Below the pieces are notes generated by a model. It had not been told where the DNA came from and ran no database searches. It saw only the letters and a list, made by a program, of their open reading frames with translations. Shown in pieces: positions 7,655 through 15,169 of a stretch of DNA of 22,860 bases. The position numbers and the translations under genes were made by a program. The DNA comes from CAZNPW01 sp964575185. GTDB taxonomy: Bacteria > Pseudomonadota > Alphaproteobacteria > Rhodobacterales > Rhodobacteraceae. The stretch covers positions 1 to 22,860 of the forward strand of contig CAZNPW010000047.1 in NCBI GenBank assembly GCA_964575185.1, read 5' to 3'. Positions within the stretch are counted from its first letter, which is position 1. Each line of letters opens with the position of its first letter.

Positions 7655-8915
7655 ACCGCCGCCGCACCGCCCCCGGCCGCCCCGCCAGCGCCAGCCGCGA
7701 GTCGTTCCGCATCTTCTCCGCCACCACGCGCCCCTTGCTGACGACGCACAGCCGGTCCGGCCGCAGCCGCAGCGCCTCCACCGGGTCGCCCGCATCCAGC
7801 ACCACCAGCGAGGCCACGCAGCCCGGGGCCAGCCCATACCCCTCCAGCCCCATGATCCGCGCATTCACCTCCGTGACCATCGCGAAGCACCGCGCCATCT
7901 CCGCGGGGTGGGTCATCTGCGCGACATGCAGCCCCATGAACGCCACATCCAGCATGTCCGCCGTCCCCAGCGGATACCACGGGTCGAGCACGCAGTCCTG
8001 CCCCCAGCCGACCGGGATGCCGTAACCTTGCATCTCCTTCACCCGCGTCAGCCCCCGGCGCTTGGGAAAGCTGTCGTGCCGCCCCTGGATCGTGATGTTG
8101 ATCAGCGGGTTGGGGATCGCGCAGATCCCCGCCTCCGCCATCAAGGGCAGCAGCTTCGAGACATAGTAGTTGTCCATCGAATGCATGCTCGTCAGGTGGC
8201 TCCCCGCCGCCCGGTCCCCCAGGCCATGCCGCACCGCCTCGCGCGCCAGCGTCTCCACATGCCGGCTCAGCGGGTCGTCGGTCTCGTCGCAGTGGACGTC
8301 CAGCCGCAGCCCCCGCTCCGCCGCGATCCGCGCCAGGTCGCGGACCGACTCCGCCCCCTCCTCCATCGTCCGCTCGAAATGCGGGATGCCGCCGACCACG
8401 TCGCAGCCCATCTCCAGCGCGCGCAGCAGGTTCGCCCGCCCCGTGGCCGTCCGGTAAAGCCCGTCCTGCGGAAAGGCCACGCATTGCAGGTCGAGATACG
8501 GCGCGACCCGCCGCTTCACCTCCAGCATCGCCTCCACCCCGCGCAGGTGGTCGGGCGTCGTGTCCACATGCGTGCGGATGGCCAGAAGCCCCATGCTCAC
8601 CGCCCAGTCGCAATAGGCCACCGCCCGCTCCACCATCGCCTCGACCGAGGCGATACCGCGCAACTCCCCCCACAGGCCGATCCCCTCCAGCAGCGTGCCG
8701 CTCGCATTCACCCGCGGCAGCCCGTAGCTCAGCGTCGCGTCCATGTGGAAATGCGGGTCCACGAAGGGCGGCGACACGAGGTCTCCGCCCGCCTCGATCA
8801 CCCGCCCCGCCTCCGCCTCCAGCCGCCCCACCGCGGCGATCCGGTCGCCCGTGATCCCGATGTCGGCCACCGTCCCGTCCGGCAGCGTGCCGCCCCTGAC
8901 CAAGAGATCGAACAT
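7644..8915 (-). CDS. CodA-family cytosine deaminase, probably 5-methylcytosine deaminase
   Basis: A 423-residue metal-dependent amidohydrolase. The TIM-barrel metal site is complete: HFH (residues 55 and 57), the HCDETDD motif with His and the proton-shuttling Glu, GSHLTSMHS with the fourth His, and the Asp of GQDCVLDPWYPLG. The substrate-amide contact VAFPQ is kept as in E. coli CodA. The key difference is that CodA reads HDDV and this protein QDCV, so the residue at CodA Asp314 is Cys. From memory, published work on CodA relatives, including a Rhodobacter sphaeroides protein, links loss of this Asp to 5-methylcytosine deamination to thymine. It is the last gene of the BMP-type ABC operon, overlapping the permease stop by one base (TGATG), so its substrate is presumably what the transporter imports. 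Plain cytosine deaminase is the main alternative. Confidence 0.88.
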   Translation of the reverse strand: MFDLLVRGGTLPDGTVADIGITGDRIAAVGRLEAEAGRVIEAGGDLVSPPFVDPHFHMDATLSYGLPRVNASGTLLEGIGLWGELRGIASVEAMVERAVAYCDWAVSMGLLAIRTHVDTTPDHLRGVEAMLEVKRRVAPYLDLQCVAFPQDGLYRTATGRANLLRALEMGCDVVGGIPHFERTMEEGAESVRDLARIAAERGLRLDVHCDETDDPLSRHVETLAREAVRHGLGDRAAGSHLTSMHSMDNYYVSKLLPLMAEAGICAIPNPLINITIQGRHDSFPKRRGLTRVKEMQGYGIPVGWGQDCVLDPWYPLGTADMLDVAFMGLHVAQMTHPAEMARCFAMVTEVNARIMGLEGYGLAPGCVASLVVLDAGDPVEALRLRPDRLCVVSKGRVVAEKMRNDSRLALAGRPGAVRRRFSR

Positions 8916-9859
8916 CACCGCTCCCCCTTCCGCCACGCAACCATCAGCGCCGCCGGCACCTCGGCCCGCCGCGACATCGCCACCAGCGCCGCGATCGACA
9001 GCACGAAGGGCAGCGCCAGAAAAAGCTGATAGGGCAGGACCTCGCCCAGGGGCGTCTGCTGCAGCCGCACTTGCAGCGCGTCGAAGCCCGCGAACAAAAG
9101 CGCCCCCAGCACCGCCTTGCCCGGCCGCCACATCCCGAACACGACCAGCGCGATGCTGATCCAGCCGCGCCCGTTCACCATGTCGAAGAAGAAGCTCGAG
9201 AACGCGCTCAGCGTCAGGAAGGCACCGCCCACCGCCATCAGCCCCGACCCCACCATCACCGCGCCGACCCGCAGGCCCGTCACGCTCAGCCCCTGCGCGG
9301 CGACGGCCCCCGGGTTCTCGCCCACCGCCCGCACGGCCAGGCCCAGCGGCGTCTTCCACAGCACCGCCCAGGTCGCCACCGCCACCGCGAAGGCGGCGTA
9401 GGTCAAGGGCGTCTGGGTGAACAGCGCCTGGCCGACGAAGGGCAGGTCCGACAGCCCCGGCACCGCCCAGGGCTGGAAGGGCGCGATCCGCGGCGGGCTC
9501 GTCACCTCGGGCAAGGCCAGGCGATAGACGAAGGCCGCCGTCGCCGTCGCCAGAAGCGTGATCCCCAGCCCCACGACGTGCTGCGACAGCCCGAAGGGCA
9601 CGACCAGCACCCCGTGCAGCAACCCGAACCCCGCGCCCGCGGCGAAGGCCACGGCCACCCCCCACCACAGGGGCAGCCCCAGATAGACCGCGAACCAGCC
9701 GGTGAAGGCCCCCATCACCATGATCCCCTCGATCCCGAGGTTCAGCACCCCCGCCCGCTCGCAGATCAGCTCGCCCATCGTGGCGAAGATCAGCGGGCTG
9801 GCGATGCGGATCACCGCCGCCCAGAAGCTCGCCTCGGCCAGGATCTCCCACAGCATCAT
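8915..9859 (-). CDS. BMP-type ABC transporter permease 2 (nucleoside/nucleobase)
   Basis: A 314-residue inner-membrane permease of the BPD_transp_2 family (NupQ/YufQ-like). It has about eight to ten hydrophobic helices. The conserved early segment LIFATMGELICERAGVLNLGIEG sits near residues 23-45, and the cytoplasmic EAA-like loop AVRAVGENPGAVAAQGLSV links to the ATPase. The start is the first of two adjacent ATGs, at 9859; its ATGA overlaps the stop of the preceding permease by 4 bp, which points to coupled translation. It pairs with that permease as a heterodimer fed by the BMP binding protein. The family transports nucleosides and nucleobases, and the downstream deaminase suggests a methylated or plain pyrimidine base. 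Confidence 0.92.
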   Translation of the reverse strand: MMLWEILAEASFWAAVIRIASPLIFATMGELICERAGVLNLGIEGIMVMGAFTGWFAVYLGLPLWWGVAVAFAAGAGFGLLHGVLVVPFGLSQHVVGLGITLLATATAAFVYRLALPEVTSPPRIAPFQPWAVPGLSDLPFVGQALFTQTPLTYAAFAVAVATWAVLWKTPLGLAVRAVGENPGAVAAQGLSVTGLRVGAVMVGSGLMAVGGAFLTLSAFSSFFFDMVNGRGWISIALVVFGMWRPGKAVLGALLFAGFDALQVRLQQTPLGEVLPYQLFLALPFVLSIAALVAMSRRAEVPAALMVAWRKGER

Positions 9860-10902
9860 CCGCGCACCACGCGGAACCGGGTCAGCGCCAGCGCCAGCAC
9901 CATGTACAGCAGCCCCGCCGCCAGGATCATGTCGGCGATGAAGGTCGGCACGCCCGCCGCCCGGCTCATGCTGTCGGCGCCCACGAAGATGCCCGCGACG
10001 AAGATCGCGGCCAGCACCACGCCCAGCGGGTGCAGCACCGCGAGCATCGCGACGATGATCCCGGTATAGCCGAAGCCCGGCGACAGGTCGCGCGTCAGGC
10101 TGCCCTTCAGCCCCGCGACCTCGGAAAACCCCGCCAGCGCCGCGAGCCCGCCCGAGATCACCGCCGTCCAGACCAGCACCCGCGTCACCGGAATGCCCGC
10201 GAACCGCGCCGCCTGCGGGTTCAGCCCCACCGCGCGGATGCGGAATCCCAGCACCGTCCGCGTCTGCATCACCCAGACCGCCACGGCGCAGATCAGCGCC
10301 AGCGCAAAGCCCCAGTGCAGCCGCAGCCCCTCGACGATCCGCGGCAGGCGGACCTCTCGCGCGACGGGCACCGACTTCGGCCAGCCCATCCCGGCGGGGT
10401 CCTTCAGCGGGCCCTCGACCAGCCAGGACACGAACAGCAGCATCACGAAGTTCAGGAGCAGCGTCGTCACCACCTCGTCCACGCCGAGCCGCGTCTTCAG
10501 CAGCACCGGCCCCAGCAGCATCAACGCCCCGGCCGCGACGGCGGCCAGCGCCATCGCGGGCAGTTGCAGCCACACCGCGCCCCAGGAGGCCGTCCCAAGC
10601 AGCACCGTCACCACCGCGCCCGCGTAAAGCTGCGCCTCCGCGCCGATGTTCCACAGCCGGGCGCGGAAGGCGACCGCCACCGCCAGCCCGGTGAAGATCA
10701 GCGGCGTCGCGCGGTTCAGCGTCTCGAGCACGGCCAGGCGCGAGCCGACCGCGCCCTCGACGATCAGCCCCAGCGTGGCCAGGGGGTCCGCCCCGGCGAC
10801 CAGCGCGAGCAAGGCGGCGGTGACGATGGTGGCGGCAACGGCGGCGGCGGGCAGGCCCAGGCGGCGCAGCGGCGTCGGCGCGGCGATCGGCTCAAGCCGC
10901 AT
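9856..10902 (-). CDS. BMP-type ABC transporter permease 1 (nucleoside/nucleobase)
   Basis: A 348-residue inner-membrane permease (NupP/YufP-like) with roughly ten hydrophobic helices. Recognisable family segments are NRATPLIFTGLAVAVAFRA and LWNIGAEAQLYAGA near residues 62-95, a LGVDEVVTTLLLNF helix near 160, and the coupling loop IRAVGLNPQAARFAGIPVTR. It forms the transmembrane heterodimer with the following permease. Its start ATG at 10902 lies inside the end of the ATPase gene (11 bp overlap), and its own stop overlaps the next start, so it sits in the middle of a tightly coupled operon. Confidence 0.93.
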   Translation of the reverse strand: MRLEPIAAPTPLRRLGLPAAAVAATIVTAALLALVAGADPLATLGLIVEGAVGSRLAVLETLNRATPLIFTGLAVAVAFRARLWNIGAEAQLYAGAVVTVLLGTASWGAVWLQLPAMALAAVAAGALMLLGPVLLKTRLGVDEVVTTLLLNFVMLLFVSWLVEGPLKDPAGMGWPKSVPVAREVRLPRIVEGLRLHWGFALALICAVAVWVMQTRTVLGFRIRAVGLNPQAARFAGIPVTRVLVWTAVISGGLAALAGFSEVAGLKGSLTRDLSPGFGYTGIIVAMLAVLHPLGVVLAAIFVAGIFVGADSMSRAAGVPTFIADMILAAGLLYMVLALALTRFRVVRG

Positions 10903-12421
10903 CGGCCAGCCCCTGCCCGGCCATCCGCAGCCCCAGGTCCGCGACCGTCGCGCGCTCGCGCGGGATCGGCGGCGACAGGCGACCCCGGCTGATGACGTGG
11001 ATCACGTCGGCAAGCGCCAGGATCTCGTCCAGGTCCTCCGAGATCAGCAGCACCGCCGCGCCCCGGTCGCGCGCGGCGACCAGCGCGGCGTGGACGAAGG
11101 CCACCGCACCGACGTCGAGCCCCCGCACCGGCTGGTTCGCGACGATGACCTTGGGCTCCGCCTCCAGCACCCGGCCCAGGATCAGCTTCTGCATGTTGCC
11201 ACCCGACAGCTGGCGGATCGGCGCGTCCGGCCCCGGGCAGCGGATGTCGTAGCGGGCGATGATCGCCCCGGTCGCGGCCCGGGCGGCGCGCCAGTCCATC
11301 CAGCCCGCGCGGCTGAACGGCGGGCGGCCGTGGCGTTCCAGCACCGCGTTCTCGGTCAGGGTCATGTCGGCGACCGCGCCCTCGCGGTGGCGGTCCTCGG
11401 GGATGCGCCCGATCCCGGCGGCCAGCGCCGCCGCCGGTGTCCAGGGCTCCGGGGCCGGGCGACCGTCGATCGCGATCCGCCCCTCGGACGGGGCGAGCCC
11501 GCCGATCAGCGCGGCGAGCGCGGCCTGCCCGTTGCCCGACACGCCGGCGATGCCGGTGATCCGTCCGGCGACGAGGTCCAGCTCCGCCCCCGCCGTGGGT
11601 GACGCATCGCGCGTTGCGGTAAATCCACCGCGCGGGAAGACGGAAAGAAGACGCGCGGAAGACGCGCGGAAGACACCGGAAGTGGCCGGTTTCGCAGGCA
11701 TTTCCGCCCCGACCATCATCCCCGCCAGCGCCGCCGGAGTCGTGTCTTCCGTCCGCACCTCGCCCGCCACGCGGCCCTGCCGCAGCACCACGCAGCGGTC
11801 GGCGATGGCCATCACCTCGTGCAGCTTGTGGCTGATGAAGATGACCGAAAGCCCCCCCGCAACCATGCGGCGCAGCGTGGCGAACAGCGCGTCGGCCTCC
11901 TGCGGGGTCAGCACGGCGGTGGGCTCGTCCAGGATCAGGACGCGGGCGTCGCGGTACAGCGCCTTCAGGATCTCGACCCGCTGCCGCTCGCCCACCGACA
12001 GCGCGCCGACGCGGGCCTCGGGGTCGACGGCCAGCCCGTAATCCGTTGAAATCGCAGCGATCCGCGCCCGCGCCCCGGCCAGCCGCTGGCGCGCCCAGAA
12101 GGGCCGCGTGCCGAGCACGATGTTCTCCAGCACGGTCATCCGGTCGGCAAGCTGGAAGTGCTGGTGCACCATCCCGATCCCCGCATCCAGCGCCGCGCGC
12201 GGGTTGCCGGGCGGCAGCGGGCGGCCGAAGGCGGTGATCGTGCCGTCGTCCGCAACATACTGGCCGAACAGGATATTCATCAGCGTGGACTTGCCCGCGC
12301 CGTTCTCGCCCAGCAGCGCCACGACCTCGCCGGGCCGCAGCTCCAGCGAGATCGCGTCGTTCGCCAGAAGCGGCCCGAACCGTTTGGTGATCCGGTCGAG
12401 CCGCAGGACCGGCGCGGTCAC
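10892..12421 (-). CDS. BMP-type ABC transporter ATPase (two nucleotide-binding domains)
   Basis: A 509-residue tandem ABC ATPase of the NupA/YufO type. Domain 1 has Walker A GENGAGKST (38-46), the family signature LSVGERQRVEILKALYRD, Walker B VLILDEPTAVL and the ISHKLHEV switch. Domain 2 has the degenerate phosphate loop GVSGNGQAAL without Lys (normal for this family), LSGGNMQKLILGRVL and VIVANQPVRGLDVGA. The GTG start at 12421 overlaps the stop of the binding-protein gene in a GTGA. The linker between domains is odd. After MVGAEMPAK there is a Ser/Arg/Phe-rich stretch instead of the usual first strands of domain 2, coded by a repeat-like segment at 11616-11690. Total length is normal for the family, so the insert may have replaced rather than added residues. 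ATP binding appears intact. Confidence 0.94.
   Translation of the reverse strand: MTAPVLRLDRITKRFGPLLANDAISLELRPGEVVALLGENGAGKSTLMNILFGQYVADDGTITAFGRPLPPGNPRAALDAGIGMVHQHFQLADRMTVLENIVLGTRPFWARQRLAGARARIAAISTDYGLAVDPEARVGALSVGERQRVEILKALYRDARVLILDEPTAVLTPQEADALFATLRRMVAGGLSVIFISHKLHEVMAIADRCVVLRQGRVAGEVRTEDTTPAALAGMMVGAEMPAKPATSGVFRASSARLLSVFPRGGFTATRDASPTAGAELDLVAGRITGIAGVSGNGQAALAALIGGLAPSEGRIAIDGRPAPEPWTPAAALAAGIGRIPEDRHREGAVADMTLTENAVLERHGRPPFSRAGWMDWRAARAATGAIIARYDIRCPGPDAPIRQLSGGNMQKLILGRVLEAEPKVIVANQPVRGLDVGAVAFVHAALVAARDRGAAVLLISEDLDEILALADVIHVISRGRLSPPIPRERATVADLGLRMAGQGLADAA
11616..11690. repeat. Intragenic repeat element with two hairpins and 11-bp tandem units
   Basis: Inside the ATPase gene, GAAGAC occurs four times at exactly 11-bp steps (starting 11636, 11647, 11658, 11669); two complete units read GAAGACGCGCG. 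The tract is flanked by two perfect 5-bp stems, each with a 6-nt loop: GCGGT...ACCGC (11616-11631, loop AAATCC) and ACCGG...CCGGT (11675-11690, loop AAGTGG). The segment falls in the linker between the two ATPase domains and keeps the reading frame. Its composition and symmetry look like a small palindromic or miniature repetitive element. Whether it occurs elsewhere in the genome cannot be seen here. Confidence 0.6.
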
Positions 12422-13425
12422 GTCGAGACGGGCTCGCTGTCGTCGACCTTGACCTCGAAGGTCCCCGCCCTGATCGCCGCCTCGCGTTCGGCGACCAGCG
12501 CCATGGCCGCGGCCGGCACCTTGCCCTCGAAGGTGCCGAGCGGCGCCATCGAACTGCCGCCGTTCTTCATGGTGCTGAAAACGCCGTAGTTTTCGGCCTT
12601 GAACGTCCCGGCCTCGATGTTCGTCAGCGCCGCCTCGAGCGTCGGCTCGAAGTGCCAAAGGGCCGAGGTCACGACGGTTTCGGGGTAGTCTGCTTGCGTG
12701 TCGATGACGTTGCCGATCGCCAGCACGCCCCGCTCCTTCGCGGCGTCGCTGACGCCGAAACGCTCGGCATACATCATGTCGGCCCCCGCATCGATCATCG
12801 CCAGCGCCGTCTCCTTCGCCTTGGGCGGGTCGAACCAGGACCCGATGAAGCTGACCTGGAAGCTCGCGTCGGCGCGCGTCTCGCGCACCCCGGCCATGAA
12901 GGCGTGCATCAGCCGGTTGACCTCGGGGATCGGGAAGCCGCCGACCATGCCGATCTTGCCGCTTTTCGTCATCGCCCCGGCGACGATGCCGGTCAGGTAG
13001 CTCGCATCCTGGATGTAGTTGTCGAAGACGCCGAGGTTCGGATAGGCGGGGTCCTCGAGGAACGACGAGCCGAGCAGGAAGGCGACCTCGGGGTATTCCA
13101 GCACGACCTCGCGCGCCTCCTCCTCGGCCCCGAAGATCTCGCCCACGATGAACTTCACGCCCTGTTCGGCGTATTCGCGCATCACGCGGGGGTAGTCGGT
13201 GTTGGCCGTGTTCTCGGTGAACGTGTAGTCGACACGCCCCGCGGCCCTCGCCGCCTCGGCGGCGATGTGGATGCGGCTGACCCACTGCTGTTCGACCGGC
13301 ACGGTGTAGATGCCGGCCATCCGGATCGGCTCGGCCGCCAGCAGCCGACCGGGCAAGAGCCCGGCCAGCGGCAGCGCGGCCCCGGCCTGGATCAGCCGGC
13401 GGCGGGTGAGGAATCGGTGCGTCAT
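12418..13425 (-). CDS. BMP-family substrate-binding protein (Tat-exported)
   Basis: A 335-residue periplasmic binding protein of the BMP (basic membrane protein/PnrA) family, first gene of the transporter operon. Residues 1-31 form a Tat-type signal: TRRRLIQ, a hydrophobic stretch, and a probable cleavage after GRLLA. No lipobox Cys is present, so it should be soluble in the periplasm rather than a lipoprotein as in many Gram-positive relatives. The mature part opens with IRMAGIYTVPVEQQWV, and contains FIVGEIFGAEEE, VAFLLGSSF, a GKIGMVGGFPIPEVN strand-loop and AGADMMYAE, all typical of the periplasmic-binding fold of this family. Family members bind nucleosides or nucleobases. The ATG at 13425 follows a purine-rich CGGGGGC. 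The stop overlaps the ATPase start (GTGA). Confidence 0.92.
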   Translation of the reverse strand: MTHRFLTRRRLIQAGAALPLAGLLPGRLLAAEPIRMAGIYTVPVEQQWVSRIHIAAEAARAAGRVDYTFTENTANTDYPRVMREYAEQGVKFIVGEIFGAEEEAREVVLEYPEVAFLLGSSFLEDPAYPNLGVFDNYIQDASYLTGIVAGAMTKSGKIGMVGGFPIPEVNRLMHAFMAGVRETRADASFQVSFIGSWFDPPKAKETALAMIDAGADMMYAERFGVSDAAKERGVLAIGNVIDTQADYPETVVTSALWHFEPTLEAALTNIEAGTFKAENYGVFSTMKNGGSSMAPLGTFEGKVPAAAMALVAEREAAIRAGTFEVKVDDSEPVST

Positions 13426-13669
13426 GGCAGTGCCCCCGTTGGTGATGTTTTGACCGGACGGTAAGGGCGCGCCGGACGCAGCGGCAAGCGAAATCGCGGT
13501 GCGCCTGCCCGGGAAACGGGCATCTGCCCGCATCACGGCAGCGCGACGGTCTTCGCCGGGTGCCTGCGCGGCGGGCAGCGGTCGGCGGAAAGGCCCGCGC
13601 CCTCGGCAAGGCTCCGCCAGCCGGCGGCGGTGCGGCGGCCTCTGCGTGGCGGCGGCGCAACCATGGGTT

Positions 13670-15169
13670 ATGACGCGGCGCATGGCCGATACCGCATTGC
13701 CGCCGCCCCCCAGCCCGGGCCTGTCGCACCTGTCCACCGGGCGCGCCCGCGCCGCGCTGGCCGGCGTGGCCTGGAGCTTCGTCAACATCGGCGTCTCGAC
13801 GGCGCTGGCGGCGCTGGTGTTCCTCGTGACCTCGCGATTCCTTCTGCCCGAGGACTTCGGCGCGGTGGCCTTCGCGGCGGCGATCATCACGCTGGTCGCG
13901 GTGCTGATCCCCAGCGCCTTCGGCGACGCGCTGGTCCAGCGGGCGGACCTGCGGCCCGACCATCTGGACACGATGTTCTGGGGGGTCGCGGGGCTGGCGC
14001 TCGCGGGTTACGGCGCGCTGGTCGCGCTGTCGCCCGCCATCGCCACCGCGACCGGCGTGCCGCTGATGGCGCAGGTCCTGCCGGTGCTGGGCCTGCGGCT
14101 GGTCGGCGATGCGGCGCTGACCGTCCCCGGCTCGCTCATCATGCGGCGGATGGAGTTCCGCAAGGTCGCGCTGCGCACCACGGTCGCCAACGGCATCGCG
14201 GCGGTGATCTGCCTTGGCATGGTCTTCGCGGGCTTCGCGCTGTGGGCGCTGATCGCCTCGCAACTGGTCAGCAGCCTGATCGCCGCGGCGGTGGCCTTCG
14301 CGGGCGCGCGCTGGCGGCCCGGGCGGGCGGTGCGCTGGCAGGCGCTGCGCGAGCTGTGGGGCTTCGGCGGCTATGCCATGGGCAACCGGATGCTGAACGA
14401 GGTGCGGATCGACCAGTTCCTCCTGGGCCTGTTCCTGGGGCCGGCGGTGCTGGGCCTGTTCTACTTCGGCCGACGGCTGTTCCAGATGCTGAAGGACCTG
14501 ACGGTCGGCGCGTTTTCTCCGGTGTCGAGCGTGCTGATGGCGAGCCTGCAGCACGAGGGCGACAAGCGCCGGCGCGCCTATCTGGCGGCGAGCTACGCCT
14601 CGGCGGCGGTGGCCTTTCCTGTCTTCGCCGGGCTGCTGGCGATCGCGCCTGCGGCGGTGCCGCTGGTCTTCGGGCCGCAATGGGCGGGCGCGGTCTTCAC
14701 CGTGCAGTGCTTCTGCATCACGGGGATCATGGCGGGGCTGGGCCAGATGCAGGCGGCGCTGATCCGCAACCTCGGCCGGCCGGACTGGTGGTTCTGGTAC
14801 CAGGCGGCGATGCAGCTTTCGACCGTGCCGCTGATCCTGCTTCTGTGGCCGTTCGGGCTGGACGTGGTGATGGCGGGGATCGCGCTGAAGACGGTGGTGC
14901 TGTGGCCGCAGTCGGTGCTGAAGGCGCAGGGGATGCTGGGAATGCGGCTTTGGGACTATCTGCTCAGCCTGCGGGGGCCGGCTTTGGGGGCGCTGGCGAT
15001 GGTGGCCTGGGTGCTGGCCGCGCCGCAGGTCTGGCCGGGGCTGTCGCCCGCGTGGCTGCTGGCAGCGCAGGTGGGCAGCGGGGCGGGCGTCTATGCGCTG
15101 GTGCTGGCGGCGACCTCCTTCGGCCGGATGCGCGAGATCGGGGCGATGGTGCGGCGGCCGGCGGCATGA
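13670..15169 (+). CDS. Wzx-type polysaccharide flippase (MOP superfamily)
   Basis: A 499-residue membrane protein with about 12-14 hydrophobic helices and no soluble domain. It belongs to the polysaccharide-export branch of the MOP superfamily that flips lipid-linked repeat units across the inner membrane. Family landmarks are an early GVAWSFVNIGVSTALAALVF helix followed by SRFLLPEDFGAVAFA, then RRMEFRKVALR, a NRMLNEVRIDQFLLG segment and LVFGPQWAGAV. Two ATGs are possible, 13670 and 13682; neither has a good Shine-Dalgarno, and upstream in-frame codons back to 13499 do not look like the family. The 244-bp gap to the divergent BMP gene holds both promoters, but I see no convincing element. The stop overlaps the next start in ATGA, so the two genes are probably one operon. 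Confidence 0.9.
   Translation: MTRRMADTALPPPPSPGLSHLSTGRARAALAGVAWSFVNIGVSTALAALVFLVTSRFLLPEDFGAVAFAAAIITLVAVLIPSAFGDALVQRADLRPDHLDTMFWGVAGLALAGYGALVALSPAIATATGVPLMAQVLPVLGLRLVGDAALTVPGSLIMRRMEFRKVALRTTVANGIAAVICLGMVFAGFALWALIASQLVSSLIAAAVAFAGARWRPGRAVRWQALRELWGFGGYAMGNRMLNEVRIDQFLLGLFLGPAVLGLFYFGRRLFQMLKDLTVGAFSPVSSVLMASLQHEGDKRRRAYLAASYASAAVAFPVFAGLLAIAPAAVPLVFGPQWAGAVFTVQCFCITGIMAGLGQMQAALIRNLGRPDWWFWYQAAMQLSTVPLILLLWPFGLDVVMAGIALKTVVLWPQSVLKAQGMLGMRLWDYLLSLRGPALGALAMVAWVLAAPQVWPGLSPAWLLAAQVGSGAGVYALVLAATSFGRMREIGAMVRRPAA

Noticed and set aside
11500..11580. Second ABC domain of the ATPase lacking the Walker A lysine
   Set aside because: A GNGQ loop without Lys is the normal state of the second domain in this transporter family, so it is not a defect.
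13499..13669. In-frame extension of the flippase upstream of 13670
   Set aside because: The extra residues are Arg/Ala/Gly-rich without hydrophobic helix or family similarity, and would occupy the shared promoter region.
12422..14680. Minus-strand open frame extending the ATPase upstream to 14680
   Set aside because: The extension runs through the binding-protein gene in another frame and antisense to the flippase; the GTG at 12421 gives the normal ATPase N-terminus and a GTGA overlap.
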